From assembly GCA_017165825.1 (NCBI GenBank), contig CM029377.1, positions 26,249,167 to 26,313,166 of the forward strand: 64,000 nt of DNA, written 5' to 3'. Shown here piece by piece: positions 49,300-60,630 of the stretch. How positions within the stretch are numbered: the first letter of the stretch is position 1; each line of letters opens with the position of its first letter. The position numbers and the translations under genes were made by a program. A model generated the notes under the pieces. The model did not search any database and was not told the origin of the DNA. It saw nothing but the letters and a program-made list of their open reading frames with translations. This DNA is from Hepsetus odoe. Lineage: Eukaryota > Chordata > Actinopteri > Characiformes > Hepsetidae.

Positions 49300-51740
49300 A
49301 TATCCTCAAAACGCTCTGATACATTTCAAATCTATAAAATAATTACTAAAACACTGAATTATTATGGTTCTGTCAGTAGAAACTCTAAAGTCTCCTCCTT
49401 TTCTGCTCAAGTGAATGATGTTGGTGGTGGTGGTGATGGGCAAAAGAAGTGGCTGATTGTTTCAGATTACTCTGAAATAAGCCTTTCTGTGTTTGTGGTG
49501 TGTGATGTGTGATGCAGCAGCAGCACTGGTCCTTCCCCGTTGCTGGTTCTTAACCTTAACCTACTGTCTTACATAGTCTATAAACTTCAGAAAGAAATCT
49601 GTATGTAGTTTTTGCATTTGCACGCCATGCTTTTTTTGATGCACGGTTATGCACATTCTGTCCCTTTCATTACAAATATATTAGGGTTTTATCTCATTGT
49701 TTCTTAGATGAATGAGGAGCAGTAGTATCATTATTTCCTTGCTTTTTAGATAAACTAAAGATTCAAACTCTTGCATTCGAAAAGTCAGCAAGACATGTTA
49801 GCAATGGACACCAGGCACCAGATACTTTTACGTGGCGACTGGCACTAGACCTCGAGAGCACAGTAATAGTGTCGTTTTATGTTATGAAAAGTTGCCGGGC
49901 TTTATTACTGAAGAAGTCTATTAATATACACAACATCGCCTATTTCAGTGTCTTTCCTACAGAAAATATCAATTTATTTACATTTTGGACATCAAAAAAG
50001 CATGTATTATAACCAGGAATATTCTCACTTGCTCACAAATGTATAAAGCAAGGATCTTAGTGTGTTGTTACATGCGATTTTCTTTCATAAACAATCACAA
50101 GATGCAATTTTGCTATTTTATAAAAGTTCTGTGGTTTTGGAAGCAGATGATCTATTGGACCATCTTTCTGTGTTTTGAAATACTTTGAACACACTGTGCA
50201 AATGTAATAAAGTTGTTTACTCTTCTCCTTATTATTATTATTATGGCTGTTGTTGTTGCTGATGATGTTTAATTTAGTCAACTTCATTCAGACCTCTTTA
50301 ATGAACAGTTTACAGTCATGAGGGAGCAACATCTCAGGCTCCTTTAAAACATCACTGCTAGAACTAAAGGCTACAAGTTTAACAACTAAACCCTACATAC
50401 TGCGCAACGGTGGTGCAAGAGAGGCTGAGGTATAATTCAGAAGGCCAGGCTTTTTTAAAGTTATCATCAGTTCCATCTCAGCATCCGTGAAACCATCGCT
50501 GCTATACCCCGTTTGGGACAAGCGGCAGATAATGGATGGATGGACTAAATATAGCTTAAATTAAAGAGAATTAAAGACTATCAAAGTAAATTCAGCATGA
50601 GATTTAGAGTCAGGAGCAAGATAAAGTAAGATAAAGCTGCATTCAAACAACCACACACAGGAAGGAAGAGCCAGGCCACTTACAACCTCTACATCAGCAA
50701 GAAAGAACAAAGTAAAATATTTATAGATTAATTCAAAATGGGAAGGATTTGTCAGGGAATGAATACTAGGTTATCTGTAGCCAGTTTGAAAGTTTGTCTC
50801 AGTTGACACACTAGAGAGAAAATATAAAAAAAAAATAAATCAGACCATCTGACATCTGACATGAAGTTACCTGACAAAGCTATTGTGAGTCAGTGTGTGT
50901 GTATATGAGCTTTAAAGTAAAGCTAGGATACTCACCAAACAATACGACTTTTTTTTTTTACCAAGTGGTATCATCATTGCAAATAATTTATCATTATTTA
51001 TTTTATTTTCATGAATAAAAGCAGTTCTGGCCTGACCCACACCTCAACTTCCAGACTGTTCCGGAAAAACCTTGTTGTGTCAGATCACAATTACCTCACA
51101 AATATTTATTTTCCATGACCATTTATACCAAAAGTGCAAATATGTATGGAGCTGATATTAATCCTTTCTTTTCGTGTAAAGGCAGAGCAGTATAGATATC
51201 AGAAAGCAGGCTGCATCTTAGCAAGACCACATCCTTTTTCATGGGGTCCAGAAACAGAGGCAGATAAGAGAATGGAGTAAAACATGTTGTTCTGCCCATC
51301 AAGTGCATCTCTCAGATTCCATGGCATATGTTGAACACGCTGGACATAATAAAGCTCCAGTCACATTCCACCAAGCTTTGAGCACCTGAGCAACACCTGA
51401 GCACCCTCACAAGGGTGAGGTTAGATAGATGTTTCAGCAGGCTACACCAGAAACAAAAATGAGTAAAGCATGTGTTTGCAATCATCCCCACTAAAAGGAG
51501 GCACAGCAGGGAGCGGATTAAGACTTCAATAAATGTGGTAATCTGCTGGTGAAAGATCATTGACAGACAGCTAACAACATGATATTAGATAACCATTTGT
51601 CTTTGGCTACTAGGATTTATTGAAATGAGTGGCTCTAGACTTCCCACTGCATAAAGGATTTAATACATACCTGAACCTTGTTCTTTGCCTGCTCCTTCAC
51701 TTAACCCGCTTTTCATCTTTTATGAATGTACAGGGTACAT
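49300..51740. other. Intergenic; lectin promoter region then no feature
   Basis: 49430-49560 is shared with 45930-46060 (cctttctgtgtttgtggtgt; gtgatgtgtgatgcagcagc), so it is probably the duplicated promoter region of the lectin genes. A short tail-2 SINE end with GGAT units is at 50500-50545. Nothing else is supported to 51740. Confidence 0.5.
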
Positions 51741-51746
51741 TTGATT

Positions 51747-51990
51747 GGGCAGCCATGGCCTAGCGATTAGGGACTAGGCCCCAGGATCAGAATGTAGTGG
51801 GTTTGAATTCCAGACCAGTAGTTTGCCCTGAGGTACCGTCCCCGTCACTGCTTCCCGGATGCTTTCAATAGCTGCCCCCTGCTGCACGGTGTGTATGGGG
51901 AAAACGCAGAGTTCTAATTTCATTGTGTCTCACTGTGTGCTGTGTTTTGTTTCACAATGACAAGAATAGTCACTTTCACTTTACATTTAA
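51747..51990 (+). mobile_element. tRNA-derived SINE, family A (tail 1)
   Basis: gggcagccatggcctagcga (box A), gtgggtttgaattcc (box B), body to gctgccccctgctgcacggt, tail ttcacaatgacaagaatagt. Confidence 0.82.
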
Positions 51991-51999
51991 AGCAACAAA

Positions 52000-52403
52000 G
52001 TGTTGCAGTGCTTTTATTAGTGCTGTTGTTGAGTCTACATGTTCAAGCCGTGGCTGTGTGAGTTTGCCCTATAAGCTCTGTGTTTGACCATGGTTAGGAT
52101 AAGAAGAAAGATAAATTAATGTTAATAAGAAAATGCCAGGAGGTTTATTAGAACCAATTTTAGAACCACCTTTGGTACTAGACACCCCTGTGCTGCAATT
52201 TTAGTTGCTTTCATGAGCCCAACATACCTGATCTTAACAAACCTTTCTAGAAACATATGATACAAATAATGAGCCCATTAACAAGCCTTTCCTGGGTGGA
52301 AGTGGGTAAATGTATATGTAAGCTGTGATGAGTGAAGCACAGTACTGGGTGAATGTAAGATGTGTTCATGATTATTATGAGAGCAGGCAGGATTGCAGAA
52401 GAG

Positions 52404-52440
<37 letters not shown>

Positions 52441-53440
52441 GCGAGAGAGAGAGAGAGACAGAGTGAGTGAGTGAGTGAGAGAAAGAGGGAGAGAGATTTG
52501 AAGATGTAGTCTGAGAACACAAGAAACCAACCCGAGGAAAGGCCACCTCAGACTGAAAGAAGTACTTGGGATGTCAGATTGCGAACAGACTCCTTAAACC
52601 TCAGGAAGAAAAGGTGAAAGCATCCGAGATGCTGTCAATGGTTTTAATGTTATGTCTGTTGCTTAGTTAACTTTCAGCAAATTGCAATAAAACAAGCAAT
52701 GAAAACTAAAAGTTGAAAATATCATGACATTTTAAAATTACACAAAGCTAGAAAGTAAAGAAAATTCCTACTTTCTTGTGTTGTGTTTTCACTTCACTCT
52801 CTTTCTTTGTTAATAATGAAGTAAATTTGGTTTTAGACTGAATTTTAGTTTTAATGGCAGATGAGCAGATTCCACCACAGACTCCAGCTCTCAAAGCAAC
52901 TGTGAACATGGTGCTGTGCTGCTCTTACGACAGGAAGTGAAAACCACTTCACCAGTACAAGGATGGACAACCACTGAACATTTGACAGGACACTCACCAC
53001 TCACTGATTAAGGAGCAAAGGTTAGACTGATCCTACAGAATAGCTGCTGTAGAAGAACTTACTGGAAAAGTTCACTTTGATAGACAGGAGTCAGAACACA
53101 CAGTGCATCACAGCCAGAGACTCGTTACAGTGTCCATCCTGACTCCTGTCGACTGCTTTTGGTACCTACATTGAGAATCAGTACTGGATGGAGCAATGGA
53201 AGAAGGAGGTCTGGAGGTCTGAACTCTGAAAATACACCATCCATCATGTATGTGTGAAGATTAAGAGAAATGAGAAGAACTTAATATAATGGAGCAGTTA
53301 AACTTGTATCAAAGCAGTGAGGAATAAAGTAACACTAGAACATAAACTCTCTGCAGAAAAAAACAGACCGTTTTTCATGCTTTAGATTTAAATATCTTTC
53401 CTCCCGTGTCTCTTTTTCTGTCATGATTATTAAGATAATG
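52000..53440. other. Intergenic with (GA)n tract; no gene seen
   Basis: A (GA)n microsatellite with short interruptions is at 52403-52496. The rest, including 52840-53250, shows no frame or repeat I can name. Confidence 0.5.
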
Positions 53441-53449
53441 AACTGTATG

Positions 53450-53765
53450 AACTTGTGTTGAGAATCGTGTGTTGAAGTTGTGTTGGTAGTCCATCTCCAT
53501 ATTGGGGTCATGACCTCTAACAGTCCCTGGACTCTCAGATCTCCATCCGTTTCTCTTTATCTGCTCTGCTCAGTCTGTTAATGCTGATCACATTATAACA
53601 AACACTCGGAGACATCAGTGTTCTTCACTGAATAAAACCAGTGTCTCTGCCTAGAGGTGCTACTCTTCAGCCTTTTACTGGGAACCAGTTTTTGTTTCCT
53701 AAGCTCTTTTAAAAAGTTTCTGTAAACTGATCTATAGTCAGGTTGATAACTGGTCTGTAATCTCA
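53450..53765 (-). pseudogene. Scattered remnants of another C-type lectin gene
   Basis: 53480-53590 resembles exon 1 of the lectin gene at 49160-49268 (shared phrases such as tccatctc...ttg(g)ggtcat and ctctgctcagtctgttaa). 53722-53762 (ctgatctatagtcaggttga taactggtctgtaa) resembles the stalk repeat of its exon 2. The order is scrambled and no frame is left. Confidence 0.5.
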
Positions 53766-54093
53766 GCCATCCGGGAGGGGCTCAGAGTAGAGCCGCTGCT
53801 CCTCCGCATCGAGAGGAGTCAGATGAGGTGGCTCGGGCATCTGATTAGGATGCCCCCTGGACGCCTCCCTGGTGAGGTGTTCCGGGCACGTCCCACCGGA
53901 AAGAGACCCCGGGGAAGACCCAGGACACGCTGGAGAGACTATGTCTCTCGGCTGGCCTGGGAACGCCTTGGGATCCGCCCGGAGGAGCTGGAAGAAGTGG
54001 CCGGAGAGAGGGAAGTCTGGGCATCCCTGCTGGAGCTGCTGCCCCCGAGACCTGACCTCAGATAAGCGGAAGAAAATAGATGGATGGATGGAC
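53762..54093 (+). mobile_element. Non-LTR retrotransposon 3' end
   Basis: Encodes ISAIREGLRVEP, RSQMRWLGHLIRMPPGRLPG and RPRGRPRTRWRDYVSRLAWE, a C-terminal domain frequent in fish LINEs, then a stop and a 3' end aagcggaagaaaatagatgg atgg. Heavily 5'-truncated. Clade uncertain. Confidence 0.75.
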
Positions 54094-54559
54094 ATTTCTC
54101 TTTTATCTACACCTCTCTCTCTCCTCTTTGTGACAGTTTTCCCTTGTTTTAAAAATCTGAACACATGAAGAAACAACTGGACCTTGTCACTTAAAATTTA
54201 GTAAATGCACTATAGTTATACTGAAAATGTTCATTCATTCATTAATTCATTCATTCACTCATTAAGTCAGTCATTCATTCACTCATTAAGTCACTCATTA
54301 CAACACTGAGATAAACTAGTCAGTTTACTGTAATAATATTTTTCACAGATCATTATATTAAGAAAAAATGGAAGACCTGGATTCATGCGGAGCCCCTTGG
54401 TGTTAAACAGGCAAAATATAACAACATAATAATGAAGAGAAAGAAAATTAATTAAAAATGAAGAGAACAGAGACCGAGATAAGTGATGACATAAATGTGA
54501 ATTCTGGAATTACAGAAGACGAAAGACTGAGTGAAGAGACAACAGACATTCATATGAAG

Positions 54560-54560
<1 letters not shown>
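54094..54560. other. Intergenic; imperfect ATTC/AGTC tandem repeats
   Basis: 54231-54300 contains cattcattcattaattcatt repeats. No gene seen. Confidence 0.55.

Positions 54561-54565
<5 letters not shown>

Positions 54566-54614
<49 letters not shown>
54566..54614. repeat. (CA)n microsatellite
   Basis: About 24 CA units. Confidence 0.95.
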
Positions 54615-54615
<1 letters not shown>

Positions 54616-55060
54616 ACAGATTGTAGTTTGATTTTATACATTTATTTCTGTTATTGCACTCCTATGTCAGTCATATATCCAATTGTCTATTCCAATATAT
54701 ATATATATTATTATATATTATTAACTTATTAACTTATAATTATATATTATACTATATATTATTAACTGCATCTCTATTTTTCTATGTTCTCTTCTGAGTA
54801 ACATCAAACTTTCTTTGCACATCAAAAACACCCAAACAAGGTCACAGTCTTAGATTAGGTGTCTCCACCGGAGGCCTTGGAGCTCCCGGAGACAGATAAA
54901 AAGGCACACTCTGAACTGTGCAAGTTAGAGAGAGAAAGGATTCAACATAGGGAGGAACACTGACCAGTCTCTTGAACATTTTGTAAGAACTTCATTACTT
55001 TTCTGTTGATAAAAAAACGCAGGAAAAAGTATCTCACAAATCGTCGAGACTGCTGGAAGA

Positions 55061-55690
55061 ATGGAAACCGACCTCGCTGTGAAAGTCCGAATGGTTCTAT
55101 TTGACAGAAATGAAACCAGAAAATCCAACAAAGCTGACAAAAAGACAACACCCTGCTTCATATGTGGAAAAACTGCTCATTGGGCAAAACAGTGCTGGTT
55201 TCGGAAGGATCTGAATCAAGCAAATGGCAAACCACAAGGTGATCATGGAACTGACAAAGGATCAAAAAGCAATGACGACACAGGAGAGGGTAATCTAGTT
55301 AAGAGATTCTGCAAACTGACTCCGAGTCAACAACGGTCTGAGTGCAGCAGAGACAAAAAACTGAGTAAGCCTGCTCTCGAGTCAATTCTGGCAGTGGTAG
55401 AGCATCAGGCAGATGGATTGTATGCCAGCATAACAAATAATGATACAGAAATTGATTTTCTCATGGACACTGGAGCTCAAATCACTTGCATCCCAACAAG
55501 AGTTGCAGAACAATGCAATTTGCAATTAGGCAAAAAAAGGAAGAAAATAACCACAGCAGGAGGTGATGCGATCTACCTGCAAACATCAACATCACACCTG
55601 CAGACTCTTGTTGCTGAAAAAGGTGGAGGCACACCGCCTCTACATCTTCAGTGGACCTCTTCGGATGGTTCACCAGCATGTTTGGGGTTC
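55061..55690 (+). mobile_element. LTR-retroelement gag zinc knuckle and aspartic protease fragment
   Basis: An open frame carries a CCHC zinc knuckle (C-x2-C-x4-H-x4-C, about residues 29-42) followed about 100 residues later by an aspartic protease core (FLMDTGAQITCI). That is the gag-to-protease order of LTR retrotransposons and endogenous retroviruses. After about 55590 the protease frame degrades. No reverse transcriptase, integrase or envelope region and no LTR pair could be seen nearby. It is a fossil fragment; whether it is Ty3/gypsy-like or retroviral cannot be decided from this piece. Confidence 0.72.
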
Positions 55691-55873
55691 TGGTCACTCA
55701 TATCCTTCAAGGTTTTGTTGTACTCATATGTTCGATTACTTTGATTCTCCTGATAATCAAGATTGTTTTATGTTTTGTTTCCAGGAAATGTAATACTGAA
55801 CATGTCAATGCTTAAAACCCTCTTTGCCTCATCACTGACTCCTCGAACCTCGGTTCTCAATTGGAGAATCCAA

Positions 55874-55875
<2 letters not shown>

Positions 55876-55951
<76 letters not shown>
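55876..55951. repeat. (CA)n microsatellite
   Basis: About 37 CA units. It abuts the 3' end of the RTE-like fragment that follows. Confidence 0.95.
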
Positions 55952-55952
<1 letters not shown>

Positions 55953-55959
55953 CATTATG

Positions 55960-56870
55960 CTTTTATCTTCTTCTTCTTTCGGCTGCTTCCATTTAAGGGT
56001 CACCACAGCGAATCATCCAATTCTATTTCTTATGATACTCTGAATCTTCCTCATTCACACCAACCACTTGCATGACCTCTTTCACCAAATCCATAAACCT
56101 CCTTTTTGGTCTTTCTCTTTTCTTCTTACCAGGCAACTCCATCCTCAAATACCTCTTCCCAGTATAATCCTCGTCTCTCCTCTGGACATGTCCAAACCAG
56201 TGCAACACTCTCTAGCTTTGTCTCCAAAACGACTAACATCAGCTGTCCCTCTCCTGTATTCATTTATAATCCTGTCCTCCAGCTCTGCCGCCTGCCTTTT
56301 CCTCAGCTCTGCGATTCCCAACCTGTATAGCAAAGCTGGTCTCACTGTAACTCCTGTAACCCTTCCCTTTCACTCTCGCAGGTTTCACTCTCATCTGTCA
56401 CAGATCACTCCTGCCACTATTCTCCAATACTTTAATTCCCATACTTGATCCCAAGTGTTTAAATTCCTTTTCCTTTACCTCATACTACTCTGACATACTT
56501 CTCTGCCACTCCTGACTTCCTCATACAAAACCACGTCTCTTCTCTAGACACCCTGTCAGGTTCTTTCTCCAAGTCTATATTTAATGCAACTTTGCAATCA
56601 ACACCCTCAGAGCAAACATTACATCTGCAGCGCTCTTCCTCAGCATAAAACCATACTGCTGTTCACTAATCATCACCACTTTTCTTAACCTAGCTTCCAC
56701 TACTCTTTCCCATGACTTCATGCTGTGGCTGATCAACTTTATCCCTCTATAGTTACTACAGCTCTGTGCATCACCCTTATTCTTGAAAATCGGTACAAGT
56801 ACACTTCGTCTCCACTCCTCAGGCATTCTCTCACTTTCCAAGATTGTGTTAAACAATCTGTTGTAGCACG
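55960..56870 (-). mobile_element. RTE-like LINE, 5'-truncated, decayed
   Basis: On the minus strand, from 56856: FNTILESERMPEEWRRSVLV, NYRGIKLISHSMKSWERVVE, EQQYGFMLRK (reverse transcriptase), and near 56180 RGETRI plus GLDMSR-like traces leading to GKKKRERPKRRFMDLVKEVM. The 3' end has the gaagaagaag tract next to the CA repeat. It is the same family as 5374-8380. Several frame breaks and an internal gap are present. Confidence 0.82.
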
Positions 56871-56941
56871 TGTAGCAGCAGGGTCCTGGAGGAAGGTTGT
56901 TTCATTCACTACTGTATATATGGTTGAAATAAAACTCTACT

Positions 56942-57170
56942 GGGGCAGCGGTGGCCTAGTGGTTAGGGCGCTGGGGTTCGAACCCCTTCCCAATGGGTTG
57001 CCCTGAGGTGCCCTTGAGCAAGGTGCCGTCCCCGTCACGCTCCTCCCTGCGATGGGCTGGTGACGGGTGTGTTCCCTGTCCTTCGCCCTCTGTGAGCTGG
57101 GATGGACTCCAGCACTCCCCTGTGACCCTGCTTGGGACAAGTGGCCGAAAATGACTGACTGATTGACTAA
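56942..57170 (+). mobile_element. tRNA-derived SINE, family A head with tail 2
   Basis: ggggcagcggtggcctagtg (box A), ggggttcgaaccccttccca (box B), then gcgatgggctggtgacgggt and cttgggacaagtggccgaaa. Confidence 0.87.
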
Positions 57171-57440
57171 AACGCAACTTGATTTGACTTGATGCCCTTT
57201 GCTTCCCTCTAGAGGTGAGGATGCTCTAACACATGGTCTAGTCCTGACTTTAACTTTGACCTTGACTTGCTGTAGAAACTAGCCAGTATCCAGTATCTCC
57301 CCAGTACAGCACTCCCTCTTATTATTACAAACCCATAACACAGAGCTTGCACAGACACACATGCTGGAGTGCCTGTTGTAATAAATGATTTGATGATGCA
57401 CATCACATCGTCTTGGAGTTGGAGTTGTGTCGGGATGGAC

Positions 57441-57605
57441 CTGCCTCAACATCTTGCTCTGTAAAGTGACCTTGGGTTTGAGAAAGGCGTTATATAAATA
57501 ATAATAACAATAATAACAATAACAATAACAACAACAGCAACAACAATAATAATAATATTATTGTCGTTGTTGTTGTTATTGCTGTTATTGTTGTTGTTGT
57601 TGTAC
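57441..57605. repeat. SINE/LINE-like tail followed by an (AAC/AAT)n-(GTT/ATT)n palindrome
   Basis: cttgggtttgagaaaggcgt tatataaata is a common teleost retroposon end. It runs into AAC/AAT triplets and then GTT/ATT triplets, so 57500-57605 can fold into a long hairpin. Confidence 0.7.
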
Positions 57606-57879
57606 ATGCAGTTCTCACAGCTCTCCACCCTGGACTTCCTGCGCTTCTTCTGGGCAGTCTTCACTGCATCAGGAATCATGATGTTCTGAAGACTGAAACT
57701 GAAGAACCTCTTTTAGGTTAGTAATCAAATTAAAGTTGACTCTGTCTTCTTGATTGGCGTCGAACGCTGATTGGTTAAAATCAACTGGCTGCTTCCAGAC
57801 AAACCTGCCTGTTTATCTAGTTGGACCTAGTTGGAAACAGAGAAGGGCGAGCGGGCGTCTTGTGCAACACACACATATA

Positions 57880-57882
57880 CAC

Positions 57883-57938
<56 letters not shown>
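57880..57938. repeat. (CA)n microsatellite
   Basis: About 28 CA units. Confidence 0.95.
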
Positions 57939-57939
<1 letters not shown>

Positions 57940-57940
<1 letters not shown>

Positions 57941-58560
57941 GTCCTGGGCTGATTATCAGTCATTGTGAGTGTTTATATGAACAACAGAAATGTGTTAATC
58001 TGGCTTACAGCAGAAAATCACAGTTAAATCCAGAAATGTCTTTTTTTAGATTCAGCATCAATAAAAGAAGCAGGTTTTGAATTCTTGTTAATGCTTCATA
58101 TTCGTATTGTGCCAAATGTACTATGATCCAGCTGTGCTCAAAATTTGCTGGAATGAAACTTTCTCTTTTCTGAAACTAACTCTTGCCTACACTTCTGTAT
58201 CAGAATGCTTCTGATTCGCACCATAAACTAGTGCAAAAGCATCTTTCTCATGATGTCCAACAGTTCCAGCTCCTCTCTGTGGTTCTTCTTCAGGTTCTCT
58301 GAGTGCATTTCATTCAGAACAGAGGTGATCAACTGTGGTTTGGACAATTAAAAAAAAAAAACATTTCAATGTTACACACGATTTTGCTACATGAGTTCAT
58401 TTATGTTTTCAACTAGAAGCTTCACAATGTTTCTGCAATGTGTTTCGAAGAAAATTAGGCTTTATTGTCATTGTTCAAATGTGCAATGAAATTTGGGGGG
58501 GGGGGTAAAAATAGATCAAAACAAAAACAAACAAACAAACAAACAAACAAAATATATATA
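57940..58560. other. Intergenic; no gene seen
   Basis: Ends in a G run (58496-58505) and a (CAAA)n tract (about 58519-58550) next to a SINE. Nothing else is supported. Confidence 0.5.
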
Positions 58561-58564
58561 TAGA

Positions 58565-58815
58565 GGGGGCAGCGGTGGCCTAGTGGTTCGGGTGTTGGCC
58601 CTATGATTGGAGGAGCGGGGGTTCGAACCCCTTCCCAATAGGTTGCCCTGAGGTACCCTTGAGCAAGGTACCGTCCCCGTCCCGCTCCTCCCTGCGATGG
58701 GCTGGCGACCTGTCCAGGGTGCGTCCCCCGTCCTCGCCCTGTGTGCACTGGGTTGGACACCAGCACTCCCCCGTGTCCCAGTTTGGGACAAGCAGCAGAA
58801 AATGGGTGGATATAA
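58565..58815 (+). mobile_element. tRNA-derived SINE, family A head with tail 2
   Basis: gggggcagcggtggcctagt, gggggttcgaaccccttccc, ggttgccctgaggtaccctt, then gcgatgggctggcgacctgt and gtttgggacaagcagcagaa aatgggtgg. It is almost a consensus copy. Confidence 0.9.
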
Positions 58816-58974
58816 ATATAAAAGAAAAACACAGACATTTTATACTAAACAAGGATTACCAGGTGAGCTAAATTTGCAAGATTTAAGGTGCAAATATGTG
58901 TTGTTGGTGTTGGTGGTGTTGGTGGTGTTTGGAGCATGGCGGGGTATTGAGTTACTGAGTGTTTAGGGTTTGAA

Positions 58975-59940
58975 TGGCCTATAGAAAAAAAATGTTTTTA
59001 AATCTGGTCGTGTGACTTAATGGATGTGACTGTGAATTTGTGTGACTTCCTGAAGGCATCAGTTCAAACAGATGATGGGTGGGAGGTGAGGAATCTTCAA
59101 TGATGGCCTTAATTTTCTTGCGGCAATGAGATGTGGATATTTCAGATATGGAGGGTAAGTGGCCGATAATTTTTTGAGCGGCATTTATGACCCCCTGCAC
59201 AGCCTTCCTGTTCTCAGCTGTGGAACCCGTATACCACACTCCCAAACATTAAGGGAGTACACTCTCCACAGAAGAGTGATAGAAGGCCAGCAGCAACTTC
59301 ATATCCAGCTTGTTTTTCCTAAGGACAGGAAATATCATCACTGTCGAGCCTTCTTCACTAGAACTTTGGTGTAGTGAGTCCAGGAAAGGTCAGCTGAGAT
59401 GTAGGTGCCCAGGAACTTCAGGCAAGTGACAATTTCCACACGTTCTTCGCCTATGAGCAGAGGGATGTGGTCAGGCTTGTGCTTCCTGAAGTCTATGATC
59501 AGTTCTTTAGTTTTGAGGATATTCATTGACAGATTGTTCTCTGAGCACCAGAGGGACAGTTTCTCCACCTCAGCCCTGTATGCTGTCTCATCTCCATCTG
59601 AGATGAGCCCCACCACAGTGGTGTCATCTGCGTATTTGATGATGGTGTTAGTTGGGTGGGTTGAAGTGCAGTCGAAGGTATACAGGGTGTACAGTAGAGG
59701 ACTCAGCACACAGCCCTGGGGAGAGCCGGTGCTTAGTGTGAGTGAGGAAGAGAGGTGATGCCCAAGTCTGACGGATTGAGGACGGTGTGTGAGAAATAGT
59801 TTTATCCATCTGCAGGTGGGGAGGGGGATCTGTAAGAGCATTAGTTTATTGATTAGGATGTCCGGGATGAGTGTGTTGAACGCTGAGCTGTAGTCCATAT
59901 AGAAATTGTTTAACTGATGAATTAATAAATCAAATAACAA
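58975..59940 (-). mobile_element. L2/Rex-like LINE, reverse transcriptase C-terminal part
   Basis: From 59900 down: MDYSSAFNTLIPDILINKL, SVRLGHHLSSSLTLSTGSPQ GCVLSPLLYTLYT, IIKYADDTTVVGLISDGDET (the ADD catalytic pair), NNLSMNILKTKELIIDFRKH and LKFLGTYISADLSWTHYT. Further down, GVWYTGSTAENRKAVQGVIN and LFELMPSGSHT-like remnants give the 3' end. The first part is open over about 200 codons, so this copy is fairly recent but 5'-truncated. Confidence 0.85.
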
Positions 59941-59944
59941 CTTT

Positions 59945-60625
59945 GTATTTGACCACTTTAACAGTTTAACAGAGAGTCTGGATTAGACTGTTTCTGCCAA
60001 CAGGGAGCTTGGTTTCCCACACTTTTAAAATCATGAACTCAGTCAAGTCACTTCAGGAGCAAAATCACAGTCACTGAACATGTGACACACTGGGAGCACT
60101 AGGGGGCTCTAGTGTGTGTGAAAGACTTATGACTGACCAGCAACACTGTAGACTGACAGAAAATAATAATGGATGGTCATTCTCTCATGGACTCCTGACC
60201 TTGGATAACTGTTGTACAATCAGGGTTAAAACCCCTGACCTTCTGATTGGATGTCATTTAACACATGGTTAAAGGTTTTAAACTACATGGCCCAGATTGT
60301 TCTAAATATGTTCCCATTCAGCAGAAGTAACATCAACACAACAACTCCTGGTTATTGGACAGATTTTAATATTTGAGATTTGTCTGCTAGAATCAGTTTT
60401 TTATATAATCATTTAGTACTCTCAACTCAGGACTTCAAATCCAGTTACCCAGTGCTGGACTTTGTAATCACTTGTAGTTTACTGAACTGTTGATGTTCTA
60501 CCAGCGTAATATAACCAGTGACTAGAAAATCCAGGAACAGAAACTGGATATTACATCTGGATTTGAAGGCCTCTTATTTAAACATTTAAAAAAAACCAAA
60601 AACAAAACAAAAAAAACCCAACATT
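59945..60625. other. Intergenic downstream of lectin gene; no feature
   Basis: Probably the 3' UTR and flank of the minus-strand lectin gene that ends at 60631. An A-rich stretch is at 60585-60617. No gene seen. Confidence 0.45.
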
Positions 60626-60630
60626 CAGCT

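Noticed and set aside
54840..55060. A possible LTR or primer-binding region before the gag-like fragment
   Set aside because: No second LTR copy or clear tRNA-complementary site could be found by eye.
55768..55996. Open frames of alternating Thr-His or Cys-Val
   Set aside because: They are translations of the CA microsatellite.
57446..57679. Minus-strand frame starting MIPDAVKTAQKKRRKSR
   Set aside because: The basic start looks protein-like, but it runs straight into the AAC/AAT repeat, has no homology I recognise and no splice signals.
58455..58838. Three overlapping minus-strand frames, up to 127 codons
   Set aside because: They are antisense readings of a family A SINE and recur wherever the SINE occurs.
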